DNA of 64,000 nt from Bacillota bacterium (GTDB lineage: Bacteria > Bacillota > Clostridia > Acetivibrionales > DSM-1351). The DNA lies in the NCBI GenBank assembly GCA_023415305.1, contig JAEZKZ010000101.1, positions 1-64,000 on the forward strand. Reading direction: 5' to 3'. Shown one piece after another: positions 25,581 to 34,906 of this stretch; within the stretch, counting starts at the first letter, position 1, and every line of letters begins with the position of its first letter. Position numbers and translations under genes: made by a program. Below the pieces are notes generated by a model that saw only the letters and a list, made by a program, of their open reading frames with translations, was not told the DNA's origin and searched no databases.

Positions 25581-25847
25581 ATGAAATATATTAAAGCTGA
25601 TGTGATTCTTCCAGAAGAATTACTTAAAGAAATACAGAAATATATACGTGGGGGATTGGTCTATATCCCTCAACCTGACGGAGTACGAAAAGGGTGGGGC
25701 GAATGTTCTGGAAGCAGGCTGTACCTTAACCAACGAAACAATGATATCCGGGAAAATTTTCGTAAAGGATATACCATTGATCAGCTCTGTGACAAATTCT
25801 GTCTTTCTTATGACAGTGTTAAGAAAATAATTTATTCAAATAAGTAA
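25581..25847 (+). CDS. CD3324-family helix-turn-helix protein
   Basis: This 88-residue protein reads 'MKYIKADVILPEELLKEIQK' and ends in a helix-turn-helix ('TIDQLCDKFCLSYDSVKKII'). The layout matches small Clostridial regulators of the CD3324 type, whose role is not known. It starts at ATG 25581, after GGAGCGGAG. It is monocistronic, with a structured leader in front and a terminator behind. Confidence 0.75.
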   Translation: MKYIKADVILPEELLKEIQKYIRGGLVYIPQPDGVRKGWGECSGSRLYLNQRNNDIRENFRKGYTIDQLCDKFCLSYDSVKKIIYSNK

Positions 25848-25852
25848 CTGTG

Positions 25853-25888
25853 AAAAGCTCGTCAGGATAATTCCTGACGAGCTTTTTG
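25853..25888 (+). terminator. Strong rho-independent terminator
   Basis: AAAAGCTCGTCAGGA (25853-25867) pairs perfectly with TCCTGACGAGCTTTT (25872-25886) around a four-base loop. Confidence 0.92.
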
Positions 25889-25996
25889 TGCAAATAACAA
25901 TTGATAATCATTTTTAATATATTATCCATAAAGTGCCATGCTTATAATATGTATGTGTATAAGAAAGAGAGAATTTATAGTAGACGGAGGTACAAC

Positions 25997-26914
25997 ATGA
26001 GAACATATCACCGCAATTTTATTTATGAGAGCAGCGATTTTGATAGTATGTGTAAATACATTATCCAAGACAACTCTTTTAAGAAGGATTTCTTTAATTG
26101 GCATATTGGTCGTATTGTAGATTGGAAATATAATCTTGCAAACTTAAGAAGACATTTTCCTGACAACTTCAATAATGCTGCACATTTATGGTTTGATTAT
26201 TTCCATAACCTTATTGGATTTGTTATTTCAGAGGAAATGAATAATGAATACTCAATATTTCTTAAAAATGAATATTCCTTTCTGTCTTTAGAGTTAATCG
26301 GCTGGGTTAAAGCTGAATGGGGAAGTAAATACGACTTGTTAGTAACACAAGTAGTAGAAAATGAGACAGAACTTATTCAAACTCTTGAAAGTGAAGGTTA
26401 TAAAAGAAATGATTGTTTAGAAAAGACAAGAGTATTTAATACAAGCTTATTCAAAGATTTTTGTATTGAGGATTCATCAGTGGAATTTCAGAGTATGTTT
26501 GAAAATGGAGATTACACAGAACAAGCTAATCTAAGAAAAAATGCTTGGACAAAGACATATAGTACAGAATTAGATTTACAGATCAGGGAGTATTGCCGGA
26601 GGAGCCCTATTTATAATGCTAAATATGACTTTGTGCTGGTAAATAGCGAAGGAAGACATGTTTCGGGCTGTGAAGCTTTTATTGATTATGAGAATAACAC
26701 AGCAGAGATAGAAAGGGTCTGTACACATTCTGATTTTTACAATAAAGGATATGCTCAAATGACTCTTAAGGCCTGTATGAAAAAGTTATTTGAGAATAAT
26801 ATTTTAACTGCGTTCATTTCCGGCGGATATGATAAAACTATTCACTTGTATGGAAGATTAGGGCATGTAAAGGAGTTTAGCAGGTATACTTATGAATATG
26901 TGACTAAGGAATAA
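25997..26914 (+). CDS. GNAT-family N-acetyltransferase
   Basis: This 305-residue protein has a C-terminal GNAT fold (about 160-300) with the motif A-like stretch 'IERVCTHSDFYNKGYAQMTL'. The N-terminal half resembles a degenerate second GNAT domain, as in tandem acetyltransferases. ATG 25997 follows CGGAGG; an earlier frame start at 25901 lacks a ribosome site. Acceptor substrate unknown. Confidence 0.8.
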   Translation: MRTYHRNFIYESSDFDSMCKYIIQDNSFKKDFFNWHIGRIVDWKYNLANLRRHFPDNFNNAAHLWFDYFHNLIGFVISEEMNNEYSIFLKNEYSFLSLELIGWVKAEWGSKYDLLVTQVVENETELIQTLESEGYKRNDCLEKTRVFNTSLFKDFCIEDSSVEFQSMFENGDYTEQANLRKNAWTKTYSTELDLQIREYCRRSPIYNAKYDFVLVNSEGRHVSGCEAFIDYENNTAEIERVCTHSDFYNKGYAQMTLKACMKKLFENNILTAFISGGYDKTIHLYGRLGHVKEFSRYTYEYVTKE

Positions 26915-26953
26915 AAAACGTTGACTGAAAAATGATTTCAGTCAACGTTTTTT
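26913..26953 (+). terminator. Strong rho-independent terminator
   Basis: AAAAAACGTTGACTGAAA pairs perfectly with TTTCAGTCAACGTTTTTT (26936-26953) and begins inside the stop codon of the acetyltransferase gene. Confidence 0.92.
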
Positions 26954-27054
26954 ATTGTCTTTATTTGTACTGCTATTTACACCCACATTGATGTAGCCAA
27001 ATTATTGCATACCGCATAATTTGAACTATAAACTCATGTGGCTAGGAGCGCGGT

Positions 27055-28506
27055 ATGGCTAGGAGAAGGTATACTGGGGGATCTAACAGAAAAGAAGCTG
27101 AAACCGGAAAATACCAACCGGAAGAGATAAATCATCGGGTTCTGGAGAATAGTATAAGTGACGAAGCGACCAAATCACCGGATGACTTTATAGAGAATAA
27201 CAGTTTCAGCGATAGTGAAGAGTTGGTAAGAAATAAAAAAAGTAATAAGAGTAAACACAGCTGTGCTGAAATATGTTGCAAATATAATGATTATGACTGT
27301 AATTTTGCTTGTGACAGTGAAAAGGAATTGCTTATAAGAATTATTTGTCTTTTGATTAATAAAGAATATGGTCTTAAGGCAATCGAACAAAAAATAAGAA
27401 AATCAGAACTTAATGATGACATAAAAAATATTAATTCTATTACCGATTTGCTGGAGAGGGCAATTGTAGGTCTGGGTGAAACAGCACTGGGAGCAGTTGA
27501 AAAGGCTGTTGATGCGGCAGGAACAATGTCCGACATAACATCGGGACTTGCAAAAATAGCCGCAGGTGCAGCCGGAACAGCAGGATCGGTTGCTTTTACA
27601 TCACAAGGCTTAGCAAATGTGGCTGCGGGAACCGTCGGAACAGATGGAGCAGCTGCTTTTACAGCGCAAGGCTTAGCAAATATAGCTTCAGGAACCGCAG
27701 GAACAGCCGGAGCAGCAGCTCATACTGTGAGTGGATTGACAAATACAGCAGCTGGAACTGCAGGAGCAGTAGCTGCAGGAGCGGCCACCGCAGGAGCGGC
27801 AGCAGATGTAGCAGCTGAAACGGCGGGCTTGGCAGCTGCGTCGGCAGCAACAGTAGGAGTAGCGGGAGATGTAGCAGCAGAAACGGCAGGTCTTGCAGCA
27901 GCGGGGGCGGCAACCGCAGTAGCGGCAGGAGACATACTTGCTGAAGCAGCCGGAGCTGCGGCAGCAATATCAAGCACAACATCCTCTTTAGCCGAGATAA
28001 CAGCTGACGTGGCTGCAACAACAGCCGCAGCATCGGGAACGGTAGAAGGGGTTTCACAGACAGTTTCTGGAGCAGCAGGGACAGCGGCGGCAGTAACAAG
28101 CACAACAACTTCTGCAGCCGAAACAGCAGCTAATGTGGCAGCAACAGCCGCAATAGCTACAACAGCTGCAAAAGTGCCGGTTGTACTTGATAATGAGTCG
28201 GACACCATTCACGTATGCATAATAAATAACAATAGTAAACCCTCCGGGATTATCAGGATCCTTATGACTAATTTGTCGGGCAACGCGAAAACCAACAGTT
28301 ATGAGCAAAGTATTACAGTACCCGCTGCCAGCGCTGTTTTCTTAACTATTACTTCGTCACCTGCTGAATACGAGATACAAATAAATGGATTATCACAGGA
28401 TATATGTGCATATTTCGTAGTATCAAATAAAGCAAATAATATATTAAGTTCACAAACACCCGTAGAAGCTAAAGTTCTGTACGTGTTTCCTTATGCAGGT
28501 AAATAA
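27055..28506 (+). CDS. Ala/Gly/Thr-rich repeat protein of unknown function
   Basis: I do not recognise this 483-residue protein. It has a charged N terminus with a short Cys cluster ('HSCAEICCKYNDYDCNFAC'), then a possible helical domain to about residue 160. Residues 160-380 are degenerate repeats of a 'AAGTAGTAGAAAxTxxGLANxA' type, almost free of charge. A C-terminal beta-like domain of about 110 residues follows. No signal peptide or anchor is visible. The composition recalls spore-surface or filamentous repeat proteins, but that is only a guess. TAGGAG precedes the ATG. The repeats make large spurious open frames on the opposite strand. Confidence 0.75.
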   Translation: MARRRYTGGSNRKEAETGKYQPEEINHRVLENSISDEATKSPDDFIENNSFSDSEELVRNKKSNKSKHSCAEICCKYNDYDCNFACDSEKELLIRIICLLINKEYGLKAIEQKIRKSELNDDIKNINSITDLLERAIVGLGETALGAVEKAVDAAGTMSDITSGLAKIAAGAAGTAGSVAFTSQGLANVAAGTVGTDGAAAFTAQGLANIASGTAGTAGAAAHTVSGLTNTAAGTAGAVAAGAATAGAAADVAAETAGLAAASAATVGVAGDVAAETAGLAAAGAATAVAAGDILAEAAGAAAAISSTTSSLAEITADVAATTAAASGTVEGVSQTVSGAAGTAAAVTSTTTSAAETAANVAATAAIATTAAKVPVVLDNESDTIHVCIINNNSKPSGIIRILMTNLSGNAKTNSYEQSITVPAASAVFLTITSSPAEYEIQINGLSQDICAYFVVSNKANNILSSQTPVEAKVLYVFPYAGK

Positions 28507-28670
28507 CTTCGCAATTAAGGGCGATTATAGAAATTTGCCGGTTTATTTGCCATGCCGAAGTTGAATTAACAATTAAAAGAATATATTCATTCTATTATTA
28601 GGGTCAATAATATATAATTAACTGTAATATCTGGTAATAGATTAACATTGAAGAATATATATTTTTCTGT

Positions 28671-28686
28671 AGCCACATATGTGGCT
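28671..28686. repeat. 16-base perfect palindrome upstream of acetyltransferase gene
   Basis: AGCCACATATGTGGCT reads the same on both strands and lies 45 bases before the ribosome site of the next gene. It could be an operator. The rest of the gap from 28507 to 28718 is AT-rich with nothing else recognisable. Confidence 0.45.
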
Positions 28687-28730
28687 CATTACTATTTGTG
28701 TACGCGCCATGCGCATAGATGGGAGGTAGT

Positions 28731-29288
28731 ATGGATTTAACTTCAAAACGTGTTTTCTACAGGTTTTTTCAGCAGGAGGATTTTGAACTTTTTTATTCTG
28801 TCTTTTCCAACAGAGAAATTATGAGATATGCCTGGATAGATGAAATAAATAGCATTGAAGAAATGAAACCTTTTTTCGAAGACTTTATAAGTGTTGATGA
28901 TAAGCCTAATAAAAACAACTCCTATGCATTTGCAGCTTTTGAAAGAGAAAACGACAGCTTTATAGGCTTTGCGGATATTCAGCTTCATAGTTTGAATGAT
29001 GACGGAGGGTGCGGAGAAATAGGCTATTTTCTCAGGCCTGATTTTTGGGGCAGGGGCTATGCAACTGAACTGGCCGGTGCTATGATGGATTTCGGCTTCA
29101 AAAACCTAAATCTTCATAAGGTTTGCGCCAGGTGTAATGCCAATAATCTTAAGTCTGAGAATGTTATGAAAAAATTGGGCATGACAAAGGAAGGCGAACT
29201 TAGAAAGGTGAGATACAAGCGTGGCGGCTGGGATGATGAAAAGTGCTATGGAATACTTCGTGAGGAGTGGCTGGCAAAAAAGGTTTAA
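28731..29288 (+). CDS. RimJ/RimL-type GNAT acetyltransferase
   Basis: This 185-residue acetyltransferase has the RimJ/RimL pattern: 'SKRVFYRFFQQEDFELF' at the start, the acetyl-CoA loop 'YFLRPDFWGRGYATEL' and 'LHKVCARCNANNLKSENVMK'. ATG 28731 lies 4 bases after GGGAGG; the ATG at 28719 precedes that site. It converges on the Fur-family gene with only 10 bases between stop codons. Confidence 0.9.
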   Translation: MDLTSKRVFYRFFQQEDFELFYSVFSNREIMRYAWIDEINSIEEMKPFFEDFISVDDKPNKNNSYAFAAFERENDSFIGFADIQLHSLNDDGGCGEIGYFLRPDFWGRGYATELAGAMMDFGFKNLNLHKVCARCNANNLKSENVMKKLGMTKEGELRKVRYKRGGWDDEKCYGILREEWLAKKV

Positions 29289-29298
29289 CTAAATAAAA

Positions 29299-29715
29299 CT
29301 AATCCCTCATATTGTCGGTACATTTAGGACATATGCCCAGAAATTCAAGGCTGTGTCCTGTTATAACAAAACCTGTTTTTTGGGTTAAGTTCTCTTCCAG
29401 CGTTGTTAACGGACAGTCCTCAATTGGCACAGTTTCGCTGCATAAGGTGCAGACAAGCTGGTGCTTGTGCTGATGATTATTTATCTGATAGTAGGTTTTG
29501 CCATCCTGACTTAAGTTTTTCAGCAATATTCCCTTTTCTGCAAGGGTTCCAAGTGTGCGGTATGTAGTTGAAAGACTCATATTTACCTCTGCTACAACCA
29601 GTGAATAAATATCCTCAGCTGTCATGGGTTCTGAAGATTTATCCAAAATCTTCAGTATTGCCAGACGGCTTTTTGTTGTTTTAAGATCTGTAGATTTTAA
29701 TACGTTCTCATTCAT
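29299..29715 (-). CDS. Fur-family metal-responsive repressor (Zur-like)
   Basis: This 138-residue Fur-family regulator has a winged helix ('TKSRLAILKIL', 'LSTTYRTLGTLAEKGI') and a dimerisation domain with 'NHQHKHQLVC' and two CxxC pairs (CTLC, CPKC) for structural zinc. It is divergent from a CobW GTPase, a permease fusion and a TIGR03943 protein, a set often under zinc control, so Zur is the best guess over Fur or PerR. ATG 29715 has AAGGAG upstream; the TTG at 29733 overlaps that site. I found no clear Zur box in the 160-base divergent spacer. Confidence 0.88.
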   Translation of the reverse strand: MNENVLKSTDLKTTKSRLAILKILDKSSEPMTAEDIYSLVVAEVNMSLSTTYRTLGTLAEKGILLKNLSQDGKTYYQINNHQHKHQLVCTLCSETVPIEDCPLTTLEENLTQKTGFVITGHSLEFLGICPKCTDNMRD

Positions 29716-29875
29716 AGAGAAAAACTCCTTCAACGGTTTTAATATTCCTTTAAGCCTTGATTCTAATATATATCTTCACTTTTTATATGTCAAATAAGAG
29801 TTGATGTATTTAATTTGCATTTATTTCTGTCTGTAAGAATATTATTTTAATGTGGAAGTGAAGGGAGAAATAGAT

Positions 29876-30874
29876 ATGGCAGTAAAGATTGACATTATTT
29901 CTGGATTTTTGGGAGCCGGTAAAACTACCCTTATTAAGAAGCTTTTAAAGGAAGGACTAAACACCGAAAAGGTTGTTCTGATAGAAAATGAATTTGGGGA
30001 AATAAACATTGACAGCGGCATTTTACGGAATTCCAGTATAGAAATAAAAGAGATGAACTCGGGATGTATCTGCTGCTCACTGGTTGGAGACTTTGCCACA
30101 GCTTTAAAAGAAGCTATAAAAAAGTTTTCTCCACAAAGAGTTATTATTGAACCTTCGGGAGTAGGTAAGCTTTCGGGAGTTCTGGAAGCCTGCAAGAGTG
30201 TTTCAGAGCAGACTGACGCATGCATTAACATGTGTATAGCGGTAGTGGATTCTGTAAAGTACAGGCTATACCTTAAAAATTTCGGAGAATTCTTCAGAGA
30301 TCAGATAAGATACGCTAAAACCATCGTCCTGAGCCGTACACAATTTATGGATGAACATAAGCTTTCAGAATTAGTAAAGGATATTCAAAGCCAGAATTCC
30401 AAAGCCAATATTGTAACTACGCCCTGGGAAACTCTAACCGGAAACCTGTTGGTTTCAGCTGCTGAGAAGGAGGCAGACAAACCTGTTGAAAACAGATTAA
30501 AACTAAAAATCCAATACTATAATACGGATTTAAGCAGTAGGCAGTCCATAAATCATCATAACCATGGCTCCACTTGCAATTGTGTTACAAGCCCCCAGAA
30601 GTCAGTGGCTTTTGAAAGTTGGGGAGCAGAGACACCTAGAAATTTCTCAAAGACAGATCTTCAAAACATACTTAGGCTGGTTGAAAATAAAAAGTATGGA
30701 AATGTACTAAGAGCAAAAGGGATTGTTCCGGCTAGACAGGAGAGTTGGCTCCAGTTTGATTATGTACCCGGAGAAATTCAGATCAATCCGATAACTCCAG
30801 ACTATACCGGTAGAATATGCGTTATTGGCGAGAACTTGAATAAAGCCGAGCTATCCAAGCTTTTTAACCTTTGA
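29876..30874 (+). CDS. CobW/COG0523 G3E GTPase, probable metallochaperone
   Basis: This 332-residue G3E GTPase has Walker A 'GFLGAGKTTL', the metal motif 'GCICCSL', 'EPSG' in the switch region, a His/Cys-rich loop ('HHNHGSTCNC') and a CobW C-terminal domain from about residue 235. COG0523 proteins move zinc or other metals to client proteins, often under Zur. ATG 29876 follows AAGGGAG. It is the first gene of a three-gene metal block divergent from the Fur-family gene. Confidence 0.9.
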   Translation: MAVKIDIISGFLGAGKTTLIKKLLKEGLNTEKVVLIENEFGEINIDSGILRNSSIEIKEMNSGCICCSLVGDFATALKEAIKKFSPQRVIIEPSGVGKLSGVLEACKSVSEQTDACINMCIAVVDSVKYRLYLKNFGEFFRDQIRYAKTIVLSRTQFMDEHKLSELVKDIQSQNSKANIVTTPWETLTGNLLVSAAEKEADKPVENRLKLKIQYYNTDLSSRQSINHHNHGSTCNCVTSPQKSVAFESWGAETPRNFSKTDLQNILRLVENKKYGNVLRAKGIVPARQESWLQFDYVPGEIQINPITPDYTGRICVIGENLNKAELSKLFNL

Positions 30875-30887
30875 TTCAGGAGAGTTT

Positions 30888-32474
30888 ATGGATTTACAAA
30901 TTTATTTAATCGGTGGCTTTTTTGAGTCAGGAAAAACCACTTTTATTAATAGGGTATTACAAACAGAAGAATTTACAGATGGAAAAAAAACATTACTGAT
31001 ATGCTGTGAACAGGGTATTGTCCAATATGACAGAAGAAGCCTCGAGGGAAGTAATACAGCTCTCGTTACCATATGTGACGAGGAAGAATTGAATACCAGC
31101 TTCTTTCGAAATATAATAAAGCAGTACTCGCCTGACAGGATTATTATTGAATACAACGGAACCTGGGAAATCGGCGGATTTTTAAGACTTAGACTTCCGG
31201 AACACTTGAGTGTTGAAAAAATAATTACCTTGGCTGACATGAACACCTTTCAACTTTATATGAGTAATATGGGTAATATAATGACTGAGCAGTTTTCAAA
31301 TAGCGATGTGATTATACTGATTAACAGTAACAACATGGTTAAAACCCATATGAAAAGCATAAAAAGAACTCTGAAGAGTATAAACAGACATGCTGATATC
31401 AGGGAACTGAAAAATAGCCGTGAGGAAGAAGAGCTTCTGGAGATATTGGAAATCAGCCCTGCTGGCATTGGGAATATTACTAAGAAATTTATATGGTTAA
31501 TCATCCCGCTAATAACATTATTTTTTGTATATATTTCTTTCCAGGCTAAGGTTAATGGGGAGCTGTTAATAAAAATTCAAAGCCTTAACACTATTTTCAT
31601 CAGTATATTAGTTCAAGCACTTCCTTTTATACTTATTGGTGTATTTGTTTCATCCTTTTTACAGGTTTATATCAGTGATGAAAGAATTATCGGTCTTTTC
31701 ACAAGGTACAGGGGAATAGGCTTTGTTATAGCAATATTGCTGGGTGTATGTTTTCCCGTGTGTGATTGTGCCATGGCCCCCATCACTGCCAGAATGGCAA
31801 GGAAGGGAGTGCCGGTTTGTTTTGTAACAGCCTTCTTACTCGCAGCTCCGGTAGTAAATCCTGTTGTAATATTATCAACCTTGTATGCATTTCCCGAGGA
31901 CTTTAAAATCGTCTTCCTCCGGATTACCTTTGGCATATCAATTGCTTTATTTACCGGCATGTTTGCTAAGGTGGCAGGAGTAACCGCCCAAAGTGCTATA
32001 AAAGAAAGAATATACAATAATTCTATTTGCTCGGTTGATTATACGGGTAAAATGCTGGAGTACGGCTTTAAATCAAAACTAAGGATGCTGGTACTCCACT
32101 CGGGCATAGAATTTTTTAAGTTGTCTAAGTATGTAATACTTGGAGCTTTTATAACCTCATTATTTCAAATCCTGGCCGAAAGGAACTCTCTTTCGGGCAT
32201 TAGTGTCAAGCCTATGCTTGTTTTACTGGTGATGACTCTGACATCAATGCTGATGTCAGTATGTTCAACCTCTAATGCCTTTATGGCTAAAAGCTTCTCT
32301 TACAGCTTTCCTCTGTACTCGGTAATTTACTACATGGTAATAGGTCCAATGCTGGATATAAAAAATATTCTGATGTTGTCTGGCTCCTATAAAATGAAGT
32401 TTCTCGCTGGACTGGTTTTTGTAATATTAGCAGTGGGGATATTCGTTTTCTCGTGTGGAGCGCTGTTGATTTAA
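30888..32474 (+). CDS. Fusion of a CobW-like P-loop domain and a COG0701 permease
   Basis: This 528-residue protein joins two modules. Residues 1-195 look like a G3E/CobW P-loop domain (Walker A 'GGFFESGKTTFINRV', 'EYNGTW' where CobW has EPSG) but lack the CxCC metal motif and a clear NKxD guanine-binding motif. After a helix near 205-225, residues 235-528 form a COG0701/UPF0718 (ArsP-like) permease with 'PVCDCAMAPI' and 'LAAPVVNPVVILST'. The gene follows the CobW gene by 13 bases. A GTP-gated or chaperone-fed metal transporter is a reasonable inference. Confidence 0.8.
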   Translation: MDLQIYLIGGFFESGKTTFINRVLQTEEFTDGKKTLLICCEQGIVQYDRRSLEGSNTALVTICDEEELNTSFFRNIIKQYSPDRIIIEYNGTWEIGGFLRLRLPEHLSVEKIITLADMNTFQLYMSNMGNIMTEQFSNSDVIILINSNNMVKTHMKSIKRTLKSINRHADIRELKNSREEEELLEILEISPAGIGNITKKFIWLIIPLITLFFVYISFQAKVNGELLIKIQSLNTIFISILVQALPFILIGVFVSSFLQVYISDERIIGLFTRYRGIGFVIAILLGVCFPVCDCAMAPITARMARKGVPVCFVTAFLLAAPVVNPVVILSTLYAFPEDFKIVFLRITFGISIALFTGMFAKVAGVTAQSAIKERIYNNSICSVDYTGKMLEYGFKSKLRMLVLHSGIEFFKLSKYVILGAFITSLFQILAERNSLSGISVKPMLVLLVMTLTSMLMSVCSTSNAFMAKSFSYSFPLYSVIYYMVIGPMLDIKNILMLSGSYKMKFLAGLVFVILAVGIFVFSCGALLI

Positions 32475-32498
32475 GCAGTTTAAATAAAGGTGGAAGCT

Positions 32499-33254
32499 AT
32501 GAAGAAGATAAACTTTGAATGCCTTATGCAGATATTAACATTACTAATTATGACTGGTATCCTCGTTGCGGCTCTGTTGATGGATGCCATGAAGCACTAT
32601 ATTCATCCGAGAACAAATAAATATCTGTGGTTTTCAGTCGCAGCATTATTAGCTATTGCCCTTTCCATGCTTCCGGCACTTTTCAGACCCAAACGAAAAG
32701 CAAGCTATTTTTCATGCATAATTCTTCTGATTCCGATAATAACAGGTGCTATTATTCCCGCGACTCCGGGAGGATATTTAAGAGAAAACGACAGGTTAAA
32801 TTACCCACAAAGGACTTCTGTAAAACATAGCAGCCTCAATGCCTATAAAAATTTAAACAAGACTAACCCAGAGAAGCACAATTCGGAGAAGCACATATCA
32901 GTAATTGGTGACGATGAATACCTGCAATGGTTTATGAAGGTTAGCAATGATCCCGAAGCTTATAGGGGGAAAACTATAAAGGTAAAAGGCTGTGTATATA
33001 AACGGGAGGATTTCAATATGAATGAATTTGTTCTTGCCAGAATGGCCATGAGTTGCTGCGCTGCCGACCTCGCTCCTGTTGGCTTTCTTTGCAAAAGCAA
33101 CAGAGCGCGGGAGTTTAAAAACGGTGAGTGGATATACATAACTGCTGTAATAAAAATAGAGTACGAACAGCACATGAAAAGCAAGCTGCCCGTACTATAC
33201 GCACATGATATTATCAGAGCAGAAAAACCCGAGGTTGAATACGTTTATCCATGA
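32499..33254 (+). CDS. TIGR03943 family membrane protein (YcgQ-like)
   Basis: This 251-residue protein has two or three N-terminal helices and a C-terminal soluble domain with 'RGKTIKVKGCVYKRED' and the family's 'MSCCAADLAPVG' cysteines. TIGR03943 genes usually sit next to COG0701 permeases, as here and in the ycgQR pair of B. subtilis. ATG 32499 follows AAAGGTGG. Its last 10 bases overlap the end of the convergent regulator gene. Confidence 0.87.
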   Translation: MKKINFECLMQILTLLIMTGILVAALLMDAMKHYIHPRTNKYLWFSVAALLAIALSMLPALFRPKRKASYFSCIILLIPIITGAIIPATPGGYLRENDRLNYPQRTSVKHSSLNAYKNLNKTNPEKHNSEKHISVIGDDEYLQWFMKVSNDPEAYRGKTIKVKGCVYKREDFNMNEFVLARMAMSCCAADLAPVGFLCKSNRAREFKNGEWIYITAVIKIEYEQHMKSKLPVLYAHDIIRAEKPEVEYVYP

Positions 33255-34168
33255 ACCGGAACCTGCTCGTAAATAACCCGCACATTTATTCCCTGATTAT
33301 AATTACCGAAGTTTTTTCCGAAAATCGTCAGACCGCCGACGTGCTCGGCTTCTTCAGGTACAGACATTTTGAAAATCAAATCGCTTTTATGGTTTAGATT
33401 CAAATCCTCCAGGGTGATTGGAGAAATTTGAAGACCGTCTATAAATGTTCCAAATTTATTAACCGTAAGAAGCTTTAGTAATCCGTATTGATTCCAAACA
33501 GAAAACCACCAGGAGGGAGTCAGTATACCTTTAGTATCTGCATAGTCTCCCGGACTGGTCCAACTGCCAAGATGAACGTTATTTATGGAAAAATTAACAT
33601 CCGATGGCCAGTTGCTGCAATTTCCGGGGGCTTCAGAACTGATTTCCATAGATATCTGTATCTCGGTAAAGTCCTGCCCGAACTTAAGATAATTCGGTAT
33701 TCTGTATTCCACAAACCCTTTTGTAAACCAAAGAATATCACTGTAAATTCTTTCGGGATCAGCAAAATAACTTGGATTATCAACTTCTCCAATTAGCTTA
33801 TCCTTTGTAGCCAGCCCGCATGTGGGTGACACTTCATAGGAGGAATAATGCCCCACACCTATCTCGAGTTCATAAGAGTTGGCTACCTCCTGTTTGGCTA
33901 TATCTATAACAAACTTGTCCTCATGCAGAGCACATATTTTTTGTATACCATGTTTCGCTGTTAATATGGAGATTTTAATCAGACCACATTCCTGCAGCTT
34001 TTTAATATGCATTGTTACCGCACCGTTAGTAAGATTAAGCTTTTCAGCTATATCATTCATATTAAGCTGCTTGTGTTCAGCCAGGAGATCAATAATCTCA
34101 ATTCTTATTTCAGAGCTTAGAGCTTTGAATATAGGAAGGCTTTCTTTTAATTTAGTAATGTGTATCAT
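33245..34168 (-). CDS. ArsR-type winged-helix regulator with a large C-terminal domain
   Basis: This 307-residue regulator begins with an ArsR-like winged helix (residues 8-75, 'FKALSSEIRIEIIDLLAEH', 'LTNGAVTMHIKKLQECG'). The 220-residue C-terminal domain is Trp- and Gly-rich with a beta-sandwich look, possibly sugar-binding. It is divergent from the arabinan importer operon across an 818-base spacer, so control of that operon is likely. AAGGGAG precedes the ATG. A minus-strand TTGAGA/TAAAAT pair at 34214-34187 could be its promoter, though the leader would be very short. Confidence 0.83.
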   Translation of the reverse strand: MIHITKLKESLPIFKALSSEIRIEIIDLLAEHKQLNMNDIAEKLNLTNGAVTMHIKKLQECGLIKISILTAKHGIQKICALHEDKFVIDIAKQEVANSYELEIGVGHYSSYEVSPTCGLATKDKLIGEVDNPSYFADPERIYSDILWFTKGFVEYRIPNYLKFGQDFTEIQISMEISSEAPGNCSNWPSDVNFSINNVHLGSWTSPGDYADTKGILTPSWWFSVWNQYGLLKLLTVNKFGTFIDGLQISPITLEDLNLNHKSDLIFKMSVPEEAEHVGGLTIFGKNFGNYNQGINVRVIYEQVPVHG

Positions 34169-34635
34169 TTTTATCTCCCTTATAATATTTTAGAAAATAA
34201 TAAAATAGTCTCAAAATACTTAATAATAATATTCTAACACAAACAAATAAAAGGGAAAACAGTTCAATAGTAATAAAACTCCCAATTATTTTTTGTATTA
34301 AGTATCTTAAATATCATATTTAAACCAATAAAAAAACTCAAATCTGTATAGTTTTAGGTAAAATTAAAATAATTTAGTATTTATTTTTCATTAGCTTAAG
34401 CTGTACATAGCAAAGATACAACAGAAATCAATAAAAAAGAGCTTTTATTATATTATATAACGAGTTACATAAAATGGAAAGGTATAATTTTAAAAAAACA
34501 TTAATTAAAAGGCAAATTAATCGAAAGATAATATACAAATTGAAAATTAAGCATCAAATATTATTGAAAATTTGTCAAATTGAACTAATGTTTTAGACAA
34601 ACCTAAAATGTTTAATAAAAAAGCAAATTTTTATA

Positions 34636-34664
34636 TTGACAGTTATTCGTAAAAAAGAGATAAT
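34636..34664 (+). promoter_or_regulatory. Promoter of the arabinan importer operon
   Basis: TTGACA (34636-34641) and GATAAT (34659-34664) have a 17-base spacer, eleven of twelve consensus bases. The leader to the binding-protein gene would be about 315 bases, unusually long. Confidence 0.75.
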
Positions 34665-34843
34665 AAATACATGAAATACAGTACAAAAATTGTGCAACTT
34701 TTTTCGGAGTATTGATATAACTGTTGGAAATTGGATTATTGCTGAATTGATTTAAATATTTTAAGAAATGTAGTCACTGTTTTAATGAAATATAAAACAA
34801 TAATTTATTAGCTTTTGTAAGGTTTCCTAAAGCGGAGGGCAAA

Positions 34844-34906
34844 ATGAGTTTAATTTTGGACTTGATGATTGAAGTTGTATTTGATGGATGTACATGTAAA
34901 CAATAG
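34844..34906 (+). CDS. Possible 20-residue leader peptide or small protein
   Basis: An ATG with GGAGGG seven bases upstream opens a 20-codon frame ending in TAG; the peptide is hydrophobic and ends in GCTCKQ. It lies inside the long leader of the arabinan operon. It may be a regulatory leader peptide or chance. Confidence 0.35.
   Translation: MSLILDLMIEVVFDGCTCKQ

Noticed and set aside
27659..28208. Minus-strand open frames of 149-162 codons across the Ala-rich repeat gene
   Set aside because: GCA/GCT/GGA repeats lack stop codons in several frames, so these are composition artefacts (Leu- and Ala-rich runs).
29734..29875. Zur or Fur box in the divergent spacer
   Set aside because: I found no 7-1-7 inverted repeat close to the Bacillus consensus in this spacer; AT-rich stretches there are too simple to call.
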